Position numbers and translations under genes: made by a program. Below, in pieces: positions 24,702 through 34,777 of a DNA stretch of 42,646 bases; position 1 is the first letter of the stretch, and each line of letters begins with the position of its first letter. The notes under the pieces are model-generated. The model did no database searches and was not told the origin of the DNA. It saw nothing but the letters and a program-made list of their open reading frames with translations. Source of the stretch: Clostridiales bacterium (lineage in GTDB: Bacteria > Bacillota > Clostridia > Christensenellales > CAG-138). The stretch lies in contig JAAYUE010000067.1 of NCBI GenBank assembly GCA_012517905.1, positions 1 through 42,646 on the forward strand, read 5' to 3'.

Positions 24702-25475
24702 TTGAATCACAACAGAGTAAATTGGAAACGGCTGCTGCGCGGGCTTGTCTGCCTCGCGCTGTCGGCGGCGCTCGTGTTCGCCCTTGCGGCCTGCAAGGAG
24801 GAAGGGGACATCGTGCCCGGCCCGACCGCGAAACCGGAGCAGCCGACGGTGATCGTCAACAACGAGGCGACCGAGCCGGAGCATACCGTGTCGGTCAGCG
24901 GCTATGGCGAAGTGATCGCCGAGCCGGACTTTTCGACCATCACGATCATCGTCACGGGAACGAGCGCAACCAGCGAAGAAGCCGCCGCAAACTGCGAGGC
25001 CGCGGCGCAGAAGGTAAAAGAAATCGCGGGGCTGCAAAACGTGCTTCCCAAAAATCTGACCATGTCCGAAGTGGCGCTGAGCACCAACACGCGCGAAAGC
25101 GACGGCGCGGTGACGGGCTATGTCGCGCGGGCGACGATTACGATCGTGGTCAGCAACGTCAGCCTCGTCAACACGATCCTCTCGCCGATCATCGACGCGC
25201 GCATCATCGAAAGCTATGAGGTGACCTACAGTCTGCTCGATGCTTCGGCGGCGTACGAAGGCGCGCTCGCCGCGGCGATGGCGGACGCGCAGGCAAAGGC
25301 GGAGTCCATCGCGACGGCCGGCGGCGTGGTGCTCGGAGCCGTCGCATCCGTGATAGAACAGCCGGTGGAAGGCCAGCTCGTCGGAGTGGCGTTCAAAAGC
25401 AGCTCCATCGCAGTCAGCGCGAACCTGACGGTGACCTACCTGATCAAGGGGGTGCTCCCGCAGACGCAGGACTGA
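24702..25475 (+). CDS. SIMPL (DUF541) domain lipoprotein
   Basis: A 257-residue exported protein. A basic, hydrophobic signal peptide ends in the lipobox L-A-A-C with Cys31 as the lipidated residue. A short Pro/Glu linker is followed by a SIMPL/DUF541 domain (about 60-255), with the V-S-V-S-G-x-G-E-V opening and the typical A-x-A-x-A-K-A-E-S-I-A helix. The family includes mouse SIMPL and bacterial periplasmic proteins of unclear function. Start is TTG 24702: GGAGG lies 9 nt upstream and no ATG fits. It shares the dehydrogenase transcript, though I see no functional link. Confidence 0.87.
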   Translation: MNHNRVNWKRLLRGLVCLALSAALVFALAACKEEGDIVPGPTAKPEQPTVIVNNEATEPEHTVSVSGYGEVIAEPDFSTITIIVTGTSATSEEAAANCEAAAQKVKEIAGLQNVLPKNLTMSEVALSTNTRESDGAVTGYVARATITIVVSNVSLVNTILSPIIDARIIESYEVTYSLLDASAAYEGALAAAMADAQAKAESIATAGGVVLGAVASVIEQPVEGQLVGVAFKSSSIAVSANLTVTYLIKGVLPQTQD

Positions 25476-25489
25476 GCGAATCGATCGAC

Positions 25490-25519
25490 AAAAGCGACGG
25501 GAATTCCCGTCGCTTTTTT
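25490..25519. terminator. bidirectional terminator between the SIMPL gene and radC
   Basis: A perfect 28-bp palindrome (25490-25517), arms AAAAGCGACGGGAA and its complement, followed by further T residues on the + strand. Confidence 0.9.
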
Positions 25520-25540
25520 GCGTTGACGCTGTGTGTTCGC

Positions 25541-26326
25541 TCAATATGGTTCCATCACGCGCAGCATCGCGCCGGACTGCGCCGCCTGATGCTGCTGAAA
25601 CTCCGAAAGCGAGTATACTTCGGCGTCCGTGCCGGAGACGCCGATCACCGCGCCGGTGGAGAAGCTGTAGGCGTGCTCGCCGCCGACGATGATGTGGTCG
25701 AAGAGCTGCACGCCGATGCTCTCGAGCGCGGCGCGCACGGATGCGGTCGTCTCCGCGTCCGCCGGGGACGGCGTCGGGTCGCCGGAAGGGTGGTTGTGAA
25801 TCAACAGGATGCCATGCGCGCGGCGCAGCAACGCCGTCTCCGCGATGTTGCGCGGGTAGATCTGCGCCTCGCTCAGCGAGCCGCCGCCGACGCGCTCGCA
25901 GCTCTGCACGATTTTTTTTGCGTTGAGGCAAACGGCGAGCACGGTTTCGTAGGTGTTGAGCGACAGCTGAGAAACGGCGTACTTTGCGGCCTCCACCGGG
26001 GAGCCGAGGCGAATGGTTCCGCGCGAATCCATGAGCCGGTGCATCCGAAGACGGCGAAACAGGTCTCCCTGCATGCGAAGGAACACCGCCGTGCTCTCGC
26101 CGACGCCTTCGACGAGCTGCAGCTGCGCAACTTCCGCCGTGACCACGCCCTCGAGACAGCCGAAGCGTTCGAGCAGCAGGTGCGCCAGCTCGTTTGTGTC
26201 CTTGCGCGGGATGGCATACGTCAGTAGCAGCTCGAGGAACTGGTGGTCCAGAAACGCCTCGGCGCCGTGCGTTTTGTATTGCTCGCGTATGCGCTCGCGA
26301 TGTCCGCTGTGGATGGAATCCGGCAT
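25541..26326 (-). CDS. radC: RadC (JAMM/MPN+ domain) family protein
   Basis: A 261-residue protein. The N-terminal part has a helix-hairpin-helix segment (V-E-G-V-G-E-S-T-A). The C-terminal MPN+ domain carries the zinc motif H-N-H-P-S-G-D-x3-S-x2-D. RadC proteins were once linked to DNA repair; the true role is unsettled. Start at ATG 26326, GGAGG 7 nt upstream, directly behind a consensus promoter; an upstream frame to 26449 would cross that promoter. It is divergent from tilS. Confidence 0.92.
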   Translation of the reverse strand: MPDSIHSGHRERIREQYKTHGAEAFLDHQFLELLLTYAIPRKDTNELAHLLLERFGCLEGVVTAEVAQLQLVEGVGESTAVFLRMQGDLFRRLRMHRLMDSRGTIRLGSPVEAAKYAVSQLSLNTYETVLAVCLNAKKIVQSCERVGGGSLSEAQIYPRNIAETALLRRAHGILLIHNHPSGDPTPSPADAETTASVRAALESIGVQLFDHIIVGGEHAYSFSTGAVIGVSGTDAEVYSLSEFQQHQAAQSGAMLRVMEPY

Positions 26327-26353
26327 AGATTGCCTCCGAACGATTGCACATAC

Positions 26354-26382
26354 AGTATAGAGGATAACGAAAATCATGTCAA
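26354..26382 (-). promoter_or_regulatory. promoter of radC
   Basis: Minus strand: consensus TTGACA (26382-26377), 17-nt spacer, TATACT (26359-26354). Confidence 0.82.
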
Positions 26383-26437
26383 AAGATACCGTATCGTGAA
26401 TTGTTTGAAACATGTGTCGGTATTTTGGGCTTAACCC

Positions 26438-26466
26438 TTGTAAAACCAATTTGATGCGGGTAGAAT
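26438..26466 (+). promoter_or_regulatory. promoter of the tilS-hpt-ftsH run
   Basis: TTGTAA (26438-26443), 17-nt spacer, TAGAAT (26461-26466). Transcription would begin near 26473, which rules against a tilS start at 26483 because there would be no RBS. Confidence 0.65.
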
Positions 26467-26497
26467 AGCACTATATTTCATTATGGAGATCTATGCG

Positions 26498-27853
26498 GTG
26501 ACTCAACGGCAACGGCGGCTGATCGGCGAAAAAGAGCTGGCTGCCTGCGGATGCGGTCCTGAGAACAAGGTGCTTGTCGCCTGTTCCGGCGGAGCGGATT
26601 CCACCGCGCTCCTGCTCTCGATGCACGAACTGCTTACGGAGGGCAGGATCGGCGGGCTGTTCGCCGCGCACCTCAACCACGGCATCCGCGGCGAAACGGC
26701 CGAACGCGACCGGCGCTTTTGCGAAGCGCTCTGCGCGGAGCTGGCCGTTCCGGTTGCAACGGAAACCGCCGACGTGCCCGCCTATGCAAAAGCGCATGGG
26801 CAGACGCTCGAGCAGGCGGCGCGCGAGGTGCGATATGCGTTTCTCGAGCGGGCCCGCGCGGCGTTCGGCGCGGACGTGATCGCCACCGCGCACCATCGCG
26901 ACGACCAGGCCGAGACGGTGCTGCTGCACCTGATCCGCGGCTCCTCCGCGGCGGGGCTCGGCGGTATGAAGCCGAGAAACGGCCGTATTGCGCGGCCGAT
27001 GCTCAACGTAAGCCGGAAAGAGATCCTGTCGTATCTGAACGAGCGCGGCGCTGCGTATTGCGAGGACGAGACCAACGCCGAAAACGGCGCGGCCCGTAAC
27101 CGTGTTCGAAACGAGCTGATGCCGCTGCTCGGGACGTATAACCCGGCGATTGCGGACGCGCTTTGCAAGACCGCCGCGCTGCTGGCGGAGGACGACGCAT
27201 ACCTATCGGCGCTTGCGGACGAGGCGGAACAGGCGATTTCGCTCGGTTCAGGCCTCGGACGAGCCGGCCTTGGCGCTCTGGCGGCGCCCGTCGGCAGCCG
27301 CGTCGTCCGAAAACGGCTTTTCGCGCTTGCGGGAAACGTATCCGAGGCGGACATCCGCCGCGTGCTGGCGCTGGCGTCGGCCAGGACGGGCACGCGCATC
27401 GAACTGCCCGGCGGATATCACGCCTGGACGGACGCCGAGGCGCTGTATATCGGCGTCTATCCCGAGACGGCGGAATACGAGACGCCGTTTGTACGGGAAG
27501 GCGAAACGAAGACCCCGCTCGGCACGCTTGTGAGTAAGCGCGTGGCAAACTGGCGAAAGCCGGCGAACGGGGACGAGGCGTTTCTGGACGCAGGGGCGCT
27601 GCCGCAGACGCTTGTGGTGCGGTCCCGAAAGGACGGGGACCGGTTCTATCCGCTCGGCGCGCCGGGCGAACGGAAACTGAGCGACGTGTTCACCGACCGG
27701 AAAATCCCGAAAGCGTCGCGCAATCTGCCGCTGCTCTGCAACGAAAGCGAAGTGTATTACGCGACCGGTCTGACCGTATCGGAACGGGCTAAGGTCACGC
27801 CGGAAACGCGGGAGATTCTCCATATTATGTTTCACAGGGGGGACAGGGATTGA
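26498..27853 (+). CDS. tilS: tRNA(Ile)-lysidine synthetase TilS
   Basis: A 451-residue essential enzyme that converts the wobble C of tRNA(Ile) CAU to lysidine. The PP-loop ATPase motif S-G-G-A-D-S is at residues 30-35, followed by the H-L-N-H-G-I-R-G and A-T-A-H-H-R-D-D-Q-A-E-T motifs of the N-terminal domain. Central and C-terminal tRNA-binding domains follow (G-E-R-K-L-S-D-V-F near the end). Start is GTG 26498, with GGAG 9 nt upstream. Its stop overlaps the hpt start, as is common in Firmicutes tilS-hpt-ftsH operons. Confidence 0.95.
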   Translation: MTQRQRRLIGEKELAACGCGPENKVLVACSGGADSTALLLSMHELLTEGRIGGLFAAHLNHGIRGETAERDRRFCEALCAELAVPVATETADVPAYAKAHGQTLEQAAREVRYAFLERARAAFGADVIATAHHRDDQAETVLLHLIRGSSAAGLGGMKPRNGRIARPMLNVSRKEILSYLNERGAAYCEDETNAENGAARNRVRNELMPLLGTYNPAIADALCKTAALLAEDDAYLSALADEAEQAISLGSGLGRAGLGALAAPVGSRVVRKRLFALAGNVSEADIRRVLALASARTGTRIELPGGYHAWTDAEALYIGVYPETAEYETPFVREGETKTPLGTLVSKRVANWRKPANGDEAFLDAGALPQTLVVRSRKDGDRFYPLGAPGERKLSDVFTDRKIPKASRNLPLLCNESEVYYATGLTVSERAKVTPETREILHIMFHRGDRD

Positions 27854-28416
27854 AAGGGCTCATCAATCACGACGATATTTCGAGGGTGCTCGTCTCCGAG
27901 CAGGAGATTCAGAAGCGCATTCGCGAGCTGGGCGAGGAGCTCAGCCGGGATTATGCGGATTTGGACGGCGAAATCGTGCTCATCTGCATCCTCAAAGGGG
28001 CGGTCATGTTTTTTGCCGACCTCGCGCGCTGCATCAACCTGCACCTGCAGATGGAGTTCATGGGCATCTCCAGCTATGGCAACGAGCAGAAGACGAGCGG
28101 CATCGTGCGCATCACGAAGGACATCGACACCTCGATCACCGGCAAGCACGTGATCATCGCCGAGGATATCATGGACAGCGGACTGACGCTTTCCCACCTG
28201 ATGAAGCTGCTCTCGAGCCGCAGCCCCGCGTCGCTCAAGATCTGCTGCCTGCTGGACAAGCCCTCGCGCAGGGAGTGCGACATCACGCCGGACTACTGCG
28301 GGTTTGAAATTCCCAACGAGTTCGTCGTCGGCTACGGCCTCGACTACAACGGCTTTCTTCGCAACCTGCCGTATGTCGGCGTGCTCAAGCCGTGCGTATA
28401 CTGCGCAGAGGAATAG
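27850..28416 (+). CDS. hpt: hypoxanthine phosphoribosyltransferase
   Basis: A 188-residue purine salvage enzyme joining hypoxanthine or guanine to PRPP. The PRPP loop V-I-I-A-E-D-I-M-D-S-G-L-T-L is present, as are the L-K-G-A diphosphate loop and the S-S-Y-G flexible loop. Start is TTG 27850, overlapping the tilS stop as TTGA, with a G-rich RBS (GGGGGGA) upstream. Prs, which makes its co-substrate PRPP, is encoded 3.3 kb downstream. Confidence 0.94.
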   Translation: MKGLINHDDISRVLVSEQEIQKRIRELGEELSRDYADLDGEIVLICILKGAVMFFADLARCINLHLQMEFMGISSYGNEQKTSGIVRITKDIDTSITGKHVIIAEDIMDSGLTLSHLMKLLSSRSPASLKICCLLDKPSRRECDITPDYCGFEIPNEFVVGYGLDYNGFLRNLPYVGVLKPCVYCAEE

Positions 28417-28470
28417 AACAGAGTTTAAACGACGGCCGGACGCGCAGACAACGGCGCGACAACGGCCAAT

Positions 28471-28490
28471 CGGGCGGAAGAAACCGCCCG
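28471..28490 (+). other. stem-loop between hpt and ftsH
   Basis: CGGGCGG (28471-28477), loop AAGAAA, CCGCCCG (28484-28490), with no T-tract. It could be an mRNA stabilising or processing element in the 120-bp gap. Confidence 0.4.
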
Positions 28491-28536
28491 TACCGCGCGG
28501 CGAAGGCACAACGCGCCGCAGATGGAGGATAACCAG

Positions 28537-30537
<2,001 letters not shown>

Positions 30538-30590
30538 CGGCGGAATCAACGGAACCGAACAGACCGAAAAAACGACTTTTGCAAACCCAC

Positions 30591-30618
30591 GATGGGGCGG
30601 CATGTCCGCCCCGTCTTT
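30591..30618 (+). terminator. weak terminator or attenuator after ftsH
   Basis: GATGGGGCGG (30591-30600) pairs with CCGCCCCGTC (30606-30615) around a 5-nt loop, with only three T residues after it. Partial read-through to the PHP gene is likely. Confidence 0.4.
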
Positions 30619-30654
30619 ATGAACGAAAGGGCGCAGGGATGCGCGGAGAATATC

Positions 30655-31518
30655 ATGAACCCCACAATCAATCAAACAATCGGCCGTGAACGCGAACCCT
30701 TCGATCTGCATATGCACAGCAGCCATTCGGACGGCTCGGATTTGCCGCAGGAAGTCGTCCGCCGCGCGTTGGAACGCGGCGTGACGATGCTTGCGCTGAC
30801 GGATCACGACAACGTCAACGGCGTACCCGCGGCGGCAGAGGAGGCGCAGCGCCTCGGCGTGCGCTTTCTGCCCGCCATCGAAATGGACGCGGAGTGGCCG
30901 CACGAGATGCACATTCTCGGGCTGGACATCGACATCACGGAGCCGACGCTGAAGACCGCGCTGGAAGCCGCCATCCGGCGGCGGGGCGAGCGGAACGAGG
31001 AGATCGTCGTCCGCCTCGCGAACGCGGGCTATGACATCCGCCCGCATATTCGGGGCGATATCGGCGAGGCGACGCGGCTCAATCTCGCGCTTGCGCTGGT
31101 CTACGGCGGCTTTGCCCAGGACGCGCGCGAAGCGTTCGCGAAATTTCTGCGAAAGGGATGCCCCGGCTATTATACGGTGATGCGCTTCACGCCGGAGGAG
31201 ATCATCCGCCTCATCAAAGGGGCGGGCGGCGTGCCGGTCTGGGCACACCCGATGAATGGGCACCCGGATGTGCATGCCCTTGCGCCGATGCTCAAAGAGC
31301 TCGGCCTCATGGGGCTGGAAGGATACCATCCGTCGCTGAGCGCGGGCGACAGCGTGGTGCTCACGAGCATCGCGCGGCAGCTCGGCCTGCTCGTTACCTG
31401 CGGAAGCGACTACCACGGCGAGCACCGGCAGGACGTCGTTCCAGGGCAGACCTGGCAGGATATCCCCGTGCTCAGGGAATGCCGCGCGTTTTTTGAGGCG
31501 CGCCCGGTCAAGGGCTGA
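30655..31518 (+). CDS. PHP domain metal-dependent phosphoesterase
   Basis: A 287-residue protein of the PHP family. Metal-binding motifs in order: D-L-H-M-H-S-S-H-S-D-G (His19, His21), T-D-H-D near 55, E-M-D near 80, a W-A-H-P near 205 and a C-G-S-D-Y-H-G near 250. The pattern and length match the YciV/RnaseAM-like group, which acts on nucleoside 3',5'-bisphosphates or short 5'-RNA; exact substrate unproven. Start at ATG 30655 with GCGGAG 8 nt upstream, preferred over ATG 30619, which follows directly on a hairpin. Confidence 0.88.
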   Translation: MNPTINQTIGREREPFDLHMHSSHSDGSDLPQEVVRRALERGVTMLALTDHDNVNGVPAAAEEAQRLGVRFLPAIEMDAEWPHEMHILGLDIDITEPTLKTALEAAIRRRGERNEEIVVRLANAGYDIRPHIRGDIGEATRLNLALALVYGGFAQDAREAFAKFLRKGCPGYYTVMRFTPEEIIRLIKGAGGVPVWAHPMNGHPDVHALAPMLKELGLMGLEGYHPSLSAGDSVVLTSIARQLGLLVTCGSDYHGEHRQDVVPGQTWQDIPVLRECRAFFEARPVKG

Positions 31519-31566
31519 TCGAAACGGCCGGCGACGCGTCGGCCGCATTTGCTTTACGAACAAATG

Positions 31567-31588
31567 ATGAATTTGTCATGAATTTGTC
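31567..31588. repeat. perfect tandem repeat of 11 bp upstream of prs, candidate operator
   Basis: ATGAATTTGTC occurs twice head to tail at 31567-31577 and 31578-31588, placing identical faces one helical turn apart. It lies 19 bp upstream of the prs -35. The core AATTTGTCAT also occurs at 952-961 in front of the S24 repressor gene. Regulator unknown. Confidence 0.5.
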
Positions 31589-31606
31589 GGCGTCCGCCAT
31601 ATTGTG

Positions 31607-31635
31607 TTGAGAACCGCCGCGCCCTCTGCTATAAT
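31607..31635 (+). promoter_or_regulatory. promoter of prs
   Basis: TTGAGA (31607-31612), 17-nt spacer, consensus TATAAT (31630-31635). Leader about 55 nt. Confidence 0.78.
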
Positions 31636-31697
31636 GTGGTTGCAGGGGACGACGGGAATCGCGGAACAAACCGTTTTCAGGGAAAGAGGAGAAACAG

Positions 31698-32711
31698 ATG
31701 TACACGGGTTCGGGAATCATCAAGATATTTGCCGGAAGCACTGGCAAGCCGTTCGCAAAGCGAATGTGCGCGTATCTCGGCACACAGCTCGGCGACGCGG
31801 AGACCATCAAATTCAGCGAAGGGAATATCTTCGTACGCGTCAACGAATCCATCCGTGACAAGGACGTTTACATCGTCCAGCCGATCGGCCGCCAGCCGAA
31901 TGACGAGTTTGTGGAACTGCTGTTCTGGATCGATGCCTTCAAGCGCGCAAGCGCCAACTCCGTAACCGCCATCATTCCGTATTTTTCCTACGCCAAAGGC
32001 GACAAAAAGGACGAACCCCGCGTCTCCATCCGCGCGCGTGTCTGCGCGGACTGCATCGAGGTTGCGGGCGTGGACCGCATCATCACGATGGACCTGCACG
32101 CGCCGCAGGTGCAGGGCTTTTTCAAAAAGCCCGTCGATCATCTCTACGCCAAGTCCCTTCTGTGCGAATACATCCGCAGGCAGGGCATTGTTAACGAAGA
32201 GCTGGTGGTCGTCTCTCCGGACGCGGGCTCGGCCAAGCGCGCGCGCGAATATGCGACCGAGCTCAACTGCCCGGTGGCAATCGGCGACAAGATGCGCTTT
32301 GGACACGACGAAAACGCAAAGGTGCTCGAGATCATCGGCGATGTGCAGGGCAAGAACTGCCTCGTGATCGACGACTTCTCCATCTCCGGCGGGACGCTGG
32401 TGGATGTGAGCTACGCGCTGACCGACAAGGGCGCGAAAAAGGTATACGCCGCGCTGTCCCACAACGTGCTCGGCGAAGAGGGCATCAAGCGCATCGACGC
32501 GAGCCCCATCGAGTTTCTCGTTTCGACGGACACGCTGGAGTGCCCGTACGCCTATCTCTCGCAGAAGATCCGCTTCATCTCCGCCGCGCCGATGTTCGCG
32601 CAGGCGGTCAAGATCATTCACGACCGCGCGCCGATGAGCACGATGTTCGAGCAGCGCGTCAGCAAGCGCCTGCTCGATATGAGTTTTGCTGAGCAGCAGA
32701 CGCTGCTCTGA
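31698..32711 (+). CDS. prs: ribose-phosphate pyrophosphokinase (divergent PRPP synthetase)
   Basis: A 337-residue enzyme making PRPP from ribose-5-phosphate and ATP. The catalytic Lys198 and Arg200 (D-K-M-R), the metal His134 (M-D-L-H) and the S-P-D-A-G loop are kept. Two signatures differ from the bacterial consensus: the ATP loop reads Y-A-K-G-D-K-K in place of Y-A-R-Q-D-R-K, and the PRPP loop reads D-D-F-S-I-S-G-G-T-L in place of D-D-x-x-D-T-x-G-T. It is also about 20 residues longer than B. subtilis Prs. These changes could alter nucleotide use or allosteric control. GAGGAG precedes ATG 31698. Single-gene unit. Confidence 0.85.
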   Translation: MYTGSGIIKIFAGSTGKPFAKRMCAYLGTQLGDAETIKFSEGNIFVRVNESIRDKDVYIVQPIGRQPNDEFVELLFWIDAFKRASANSVTAIIPYFSYAKGDKKDEPRVSIRARVCADCIEVAGVDRIITMDLHAPQVQGFFKKPVDHLYAKSLLCEYIRRQGIVNEELVVVSPDAGSAKRAREYATELNCPVAIGDKMRFGHDENAKVLEIIGDVQGKNCLVIDDFSISGGTLVDVSYALTDKGAKKVYAALSHNVLGEEGIKRIDASPIEFLVSTDTLECPYAYLSQKIRFISAAPMFAQAVKIIHDRAPMSTMFEQRVSKRLLDMSFAEQQTLL

Positions 32712-32735
32712 TGCGCCGGAACAGGAATATTTTTG

Positions 32736-32771
32736 ACGGACGAAGACCGGATCCGGCCTTCGTCCGTTCTT
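32736..32771 (+). terminator. long hairpin after prs, probable terminator
   Basis: ACGGACGAAG (32736-32745) pairs with CTTCGTCCGT (32758-32767), and the interior CCGGATCCGG is itself a palindrome. The tail is only moderately T rich. The stretch to the next promoter (32772-32875) holds nothing I recognise. Confidence 0.6.
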
Positions 32772-32875
32772 ATGCGATCCGGCGCAAAGCGCGACGCGCG
32801 GCGGTTTGCGATTGACGGCGCGGGCGGCCTTTTGATCCGGCTGAAACGGACGGAAGAATTCGTTGAAAATTTCTG

Positions 32876-32904
32876 TTGACAGCGCTCTTATGGTGTGGTA
32901 TTAT
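32876..32904 (+). promoter_or_regulatory. carD promoter P1
   Basis: Consensus TTGACA (32876-32881), 17-nt spacer, TATTAT (32899-32904). Confidence 0.75.
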
Positions 32905-32915
32905 ACGAGTTTTTG

Positions 32916-32945
32916 TTGACAGTTTGTAAAAGAAAATGATATAGT
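32916..32945 (+). promoter_or_regulatory. carD promoter P2
   Basis: A second consensus TTGACA (32916-32921), 18-nt spacer, TATAGT (32940-32945), only 40 bp downstream of P1. An A-rich spacer lies between the elements. Confidence 0.7.
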
Positions 32946-32988
32946 ATTATTTGTGTGATATGGCATTCTGATGAAAGGAGCGTTGCCG

Positions 32989-33459
32989 GTGTTTCAGATT
33001 GGCGATATGGTCTGTTATCCGATGCATGGCGTGGGACAGATCGAGTCCGTGCAGGACCAGACCGTACTTGGCGAAACGGCGCAGTATTATGTGCTGCGGT
33101 TCGTCATGGGACGAATGACGGCAATGGTTCCTGTCACAACGGCGGAGACGGTCGGTCTTCGCAGGCTCGTCTGCGAGGACGAATGCAAAAAGGTTGTGGC
33201 GTTTCTGGAAGAAGACGGTTGTTCGGACGAGAGCGACAACTGGAATCAGCGCTATCGGGACAACCTCAATAAACTGCGCGTCGGGGATATCTTCGGCGTG
33301 GCGGATGTGGTCAAGTGTCTGATCCACCGGGATCGGGAAAAGGGGCTCTCCGCGGGAGAGCGCAAAATGTACTTAACGGCGCGGCAGGTGCTCATAGCGG
33401 AACTCGCCGCGTCAAGCGGAAAGGAGGAAAGCGAATTCCTTCCCCTGGTCGGGGGTTGA
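32989..33459 (+). CDS. carD: CarD family transcriptional regulator
   Basis: A 156-residue protein. The N-terminal RNA-polymerase interaction domain has F-Q-I-G-D-M-V-C-Y-P-M-H-G-V-G and the helical C-terminus has the Y-R-x-N-L-N-K-L and L-S-A-G-E-R-K-M-Y patterns of the family. CarD proteins bind the polymerase beta subunit and stabilise open complexes, notably at rRNA promoters. Start is GTG 32989, with AAGGAG 8 nt before it, giving M-F-Q-I-G-D as expected; an ATG at 32971 overlaps this RBS. Two tandem promoters drive it. The yacL-like gene follows 27 bp later, the order seen in Bacillus and clostridia. Confidence 0.93.
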   Translation: MFQIGDMVCYPMHGVGQIESVQDQTVLGETAQYYVLRFVMGRMTAMVPVTTAETVGLRRLVCEDECKKVVAFLEEDGCSDESDNWNQRYRDNLNKLRVGDIFGVADVVKCLIHRDREKGLSAGERKMYLTARQVLIAELAASSGKEESEFLPLVGG

Positions 33460-33486
33460 ATCAAACGGGAAAACGCCAATCACTGC

Positions 33487-34572
33487 ATGCGGAAGGTACT
33501 CAGGATACTGCTTGCGCTGGTCGGTATAGGAATTGGTTGCGGAATCGTCGCGTGGGTTCTCTACTCAATTAAATACCCGGGATACGAATACGCGCTTCGC
33601 TATACCACCATCCCCGCCGTGATGGCTGCCCTCTATGTGATCGTTGGCATCTTATTCGGAATCATCTTTTTTATCATCTCGCCAAAGATCATAGACGGCA
33701 TTCGCGGCTTTTTTCAAAAACTGGAGCACAGGCTGACGGAGATGCCTGCGCTGGACATCCTGTTCGGCGTCATCGGCATCATGATCGGTCTGTTGTTTGC
33801 GTTTCTGCTGAGCCTGATCGTCCAGACGATCAACGTGCCGGTGCTGCCGGAGATCATCACGCTGCTGCTGTATGTCATCTGCGGATACTACGGCGGATAC
33901 GTCGGCGTGACGCGCCGGTCAGAGCTCATGGACGGTGCGGCGCGGCGCGGCCATCAGGCCAAGCGGCTCGCGGCCTCGGACGCGCGGCCGAAAGTGCTGG
34001 ACACCAGCGTCATCATCGACGGGCGGATCTACGACATCTGCAAGACCGGGTTTCTCGAGGGCAAGATCGTCGTGCCCGCGTTTGTGCTGCGGGAACTGCG
34101 GCACATCGCGGACAGTTCGGACGCAATGAAGCGTTCGCGCGGGCGCAGGGGACTGGATATCTTGCAGTCCATGCAGCAGGAGCTGGAGCTGCGCGTCGAG
34201 GTGGAGGAAAAGGACTACGACGATGTGAACGAGGTGGACCTCAAGCTGCTGCGGCTTGCGGCGGATATCGGGGGCATCCTCGTGACCAACGACTACAACC
34301 TCAACAAGGTCGCCGCGGTGCAGAATATGCCCGTGCTCAACATCAACGATCTTGCCAACGCCGTGCGCTCGGTGCTGCTGCCGGGCGAAGAGCTGCCGCT
34401 TGCCATCGTCAAGGAGGGCAAGGAGGCGGGACAGGGCGTGGGCTATCTGCCGGACGGCACGATGGTCATCGTCGAAAGCGGCCGAAAGCACATCGGCGAG
34501 ACCATGGATATCGTCGTAACGAGCGCGCTGCAGACGTCCGCCGGCAGGCTGGTGTTCGCAAAACTGCGCTGA
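33487..34572 (+). CDS. PIN-TRAM membrane protein (YacL-like)
   Basis: A 361-residue protein: four membrane helices (about 7-27, 43-65, 88-112, 117-138), a cytoplasmic PIN nuclease-like domain opening with V-L-D-T-S-V-I-I-D-G (Asp172), and a C-terminal TRAM domain (about 300-360). PIN domains cut RNA using clustered acidic residues and TRAM binds RNA, so a membrane-tethered RNA-processing role is inferred; B. subtilis YacL is of unknown function. The RBS before ATG 33487 is weak, so it may be translated by coupling to carD. Confidence 0.9.
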   Translation: MRKVLRILLALVGIGIGCGIVAWVLYSIKYPGYEYALRYTTIPAVMAALYVIVGILFGIIFFIISPKIIDGIRGFFQKLEHRLTEMPALDILFGVIGIMIGLLFAFLLSLIVQTINVPVLPEIITLLLYVICGYYGGYVGVTRRSELMDGAARRGHQAKRLAASDARPKVLDTSVIIDGRIYDICKTGFLEGKIVVPAFVLRELRHIADSSDAMKRSRGRRGLDILQSMQQELELRVEVEEKDYDDVNEVDLKLLRLAADIGGILVTNDYNLNKVAAVQNMPVLNINDLANAVRSVLLPGEELPLAIVKEGKEAGQGVGYLPDGTMVIVESGRKHIGETMDIVVTSALQTSAGRLVFAKLR

Positions 34573-34589
34573 TCGATGGGAAACGGCCG

Positions 34590-34615
34590 CCGCAGCTACT
34601 GCGCTTCGGCGGCGC
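34590..34615 (+). other. stem-loop after the yacL-like gene
   Basis: GCCGCC and GGCGGC pair around an inner GCAG-CTA-CTGC hairpin. There is no T-tract, so it is not a standard terminator. The rest of the gap up to 34653 shows nothing else. Confidence 0.35.
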
Positions 34616-34653
34616 CTGGATCCGGCCGACGGAAAATAGCGTTTAATATTTCC

Positions 34654-34683
34654 TTGACACGGGTTTGCGCCGTCCTCTATAAT
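34654..34683 (+). promoter_or_regulatory. promoter of the rpmH cluster
   Basis: Consensus TTGACA (34654-34659), 18-nt spacer, consensus TATAAT (34678-34683). The leader to rpmH is about 90 nt and contains a CGGGC-AAAT-GCCCG hairpin near its start. Confidence 0.85.
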
Positions 34684-34777
34684 ACATAAGGTTCATATCA
34701 TGCGGGCAAATGCCCGTGTGTGCGATTTTCGCGGGCGAGAGCCTGCAGGACTCTACAACGAAGCGAGGTGTATCCGG

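Noticed and set aside
34573-34777. Replication origin near rpmH
   Set aside because: No DnaA-box-like TTATCCACA repeats and no dnaA gene were seen in this gap.
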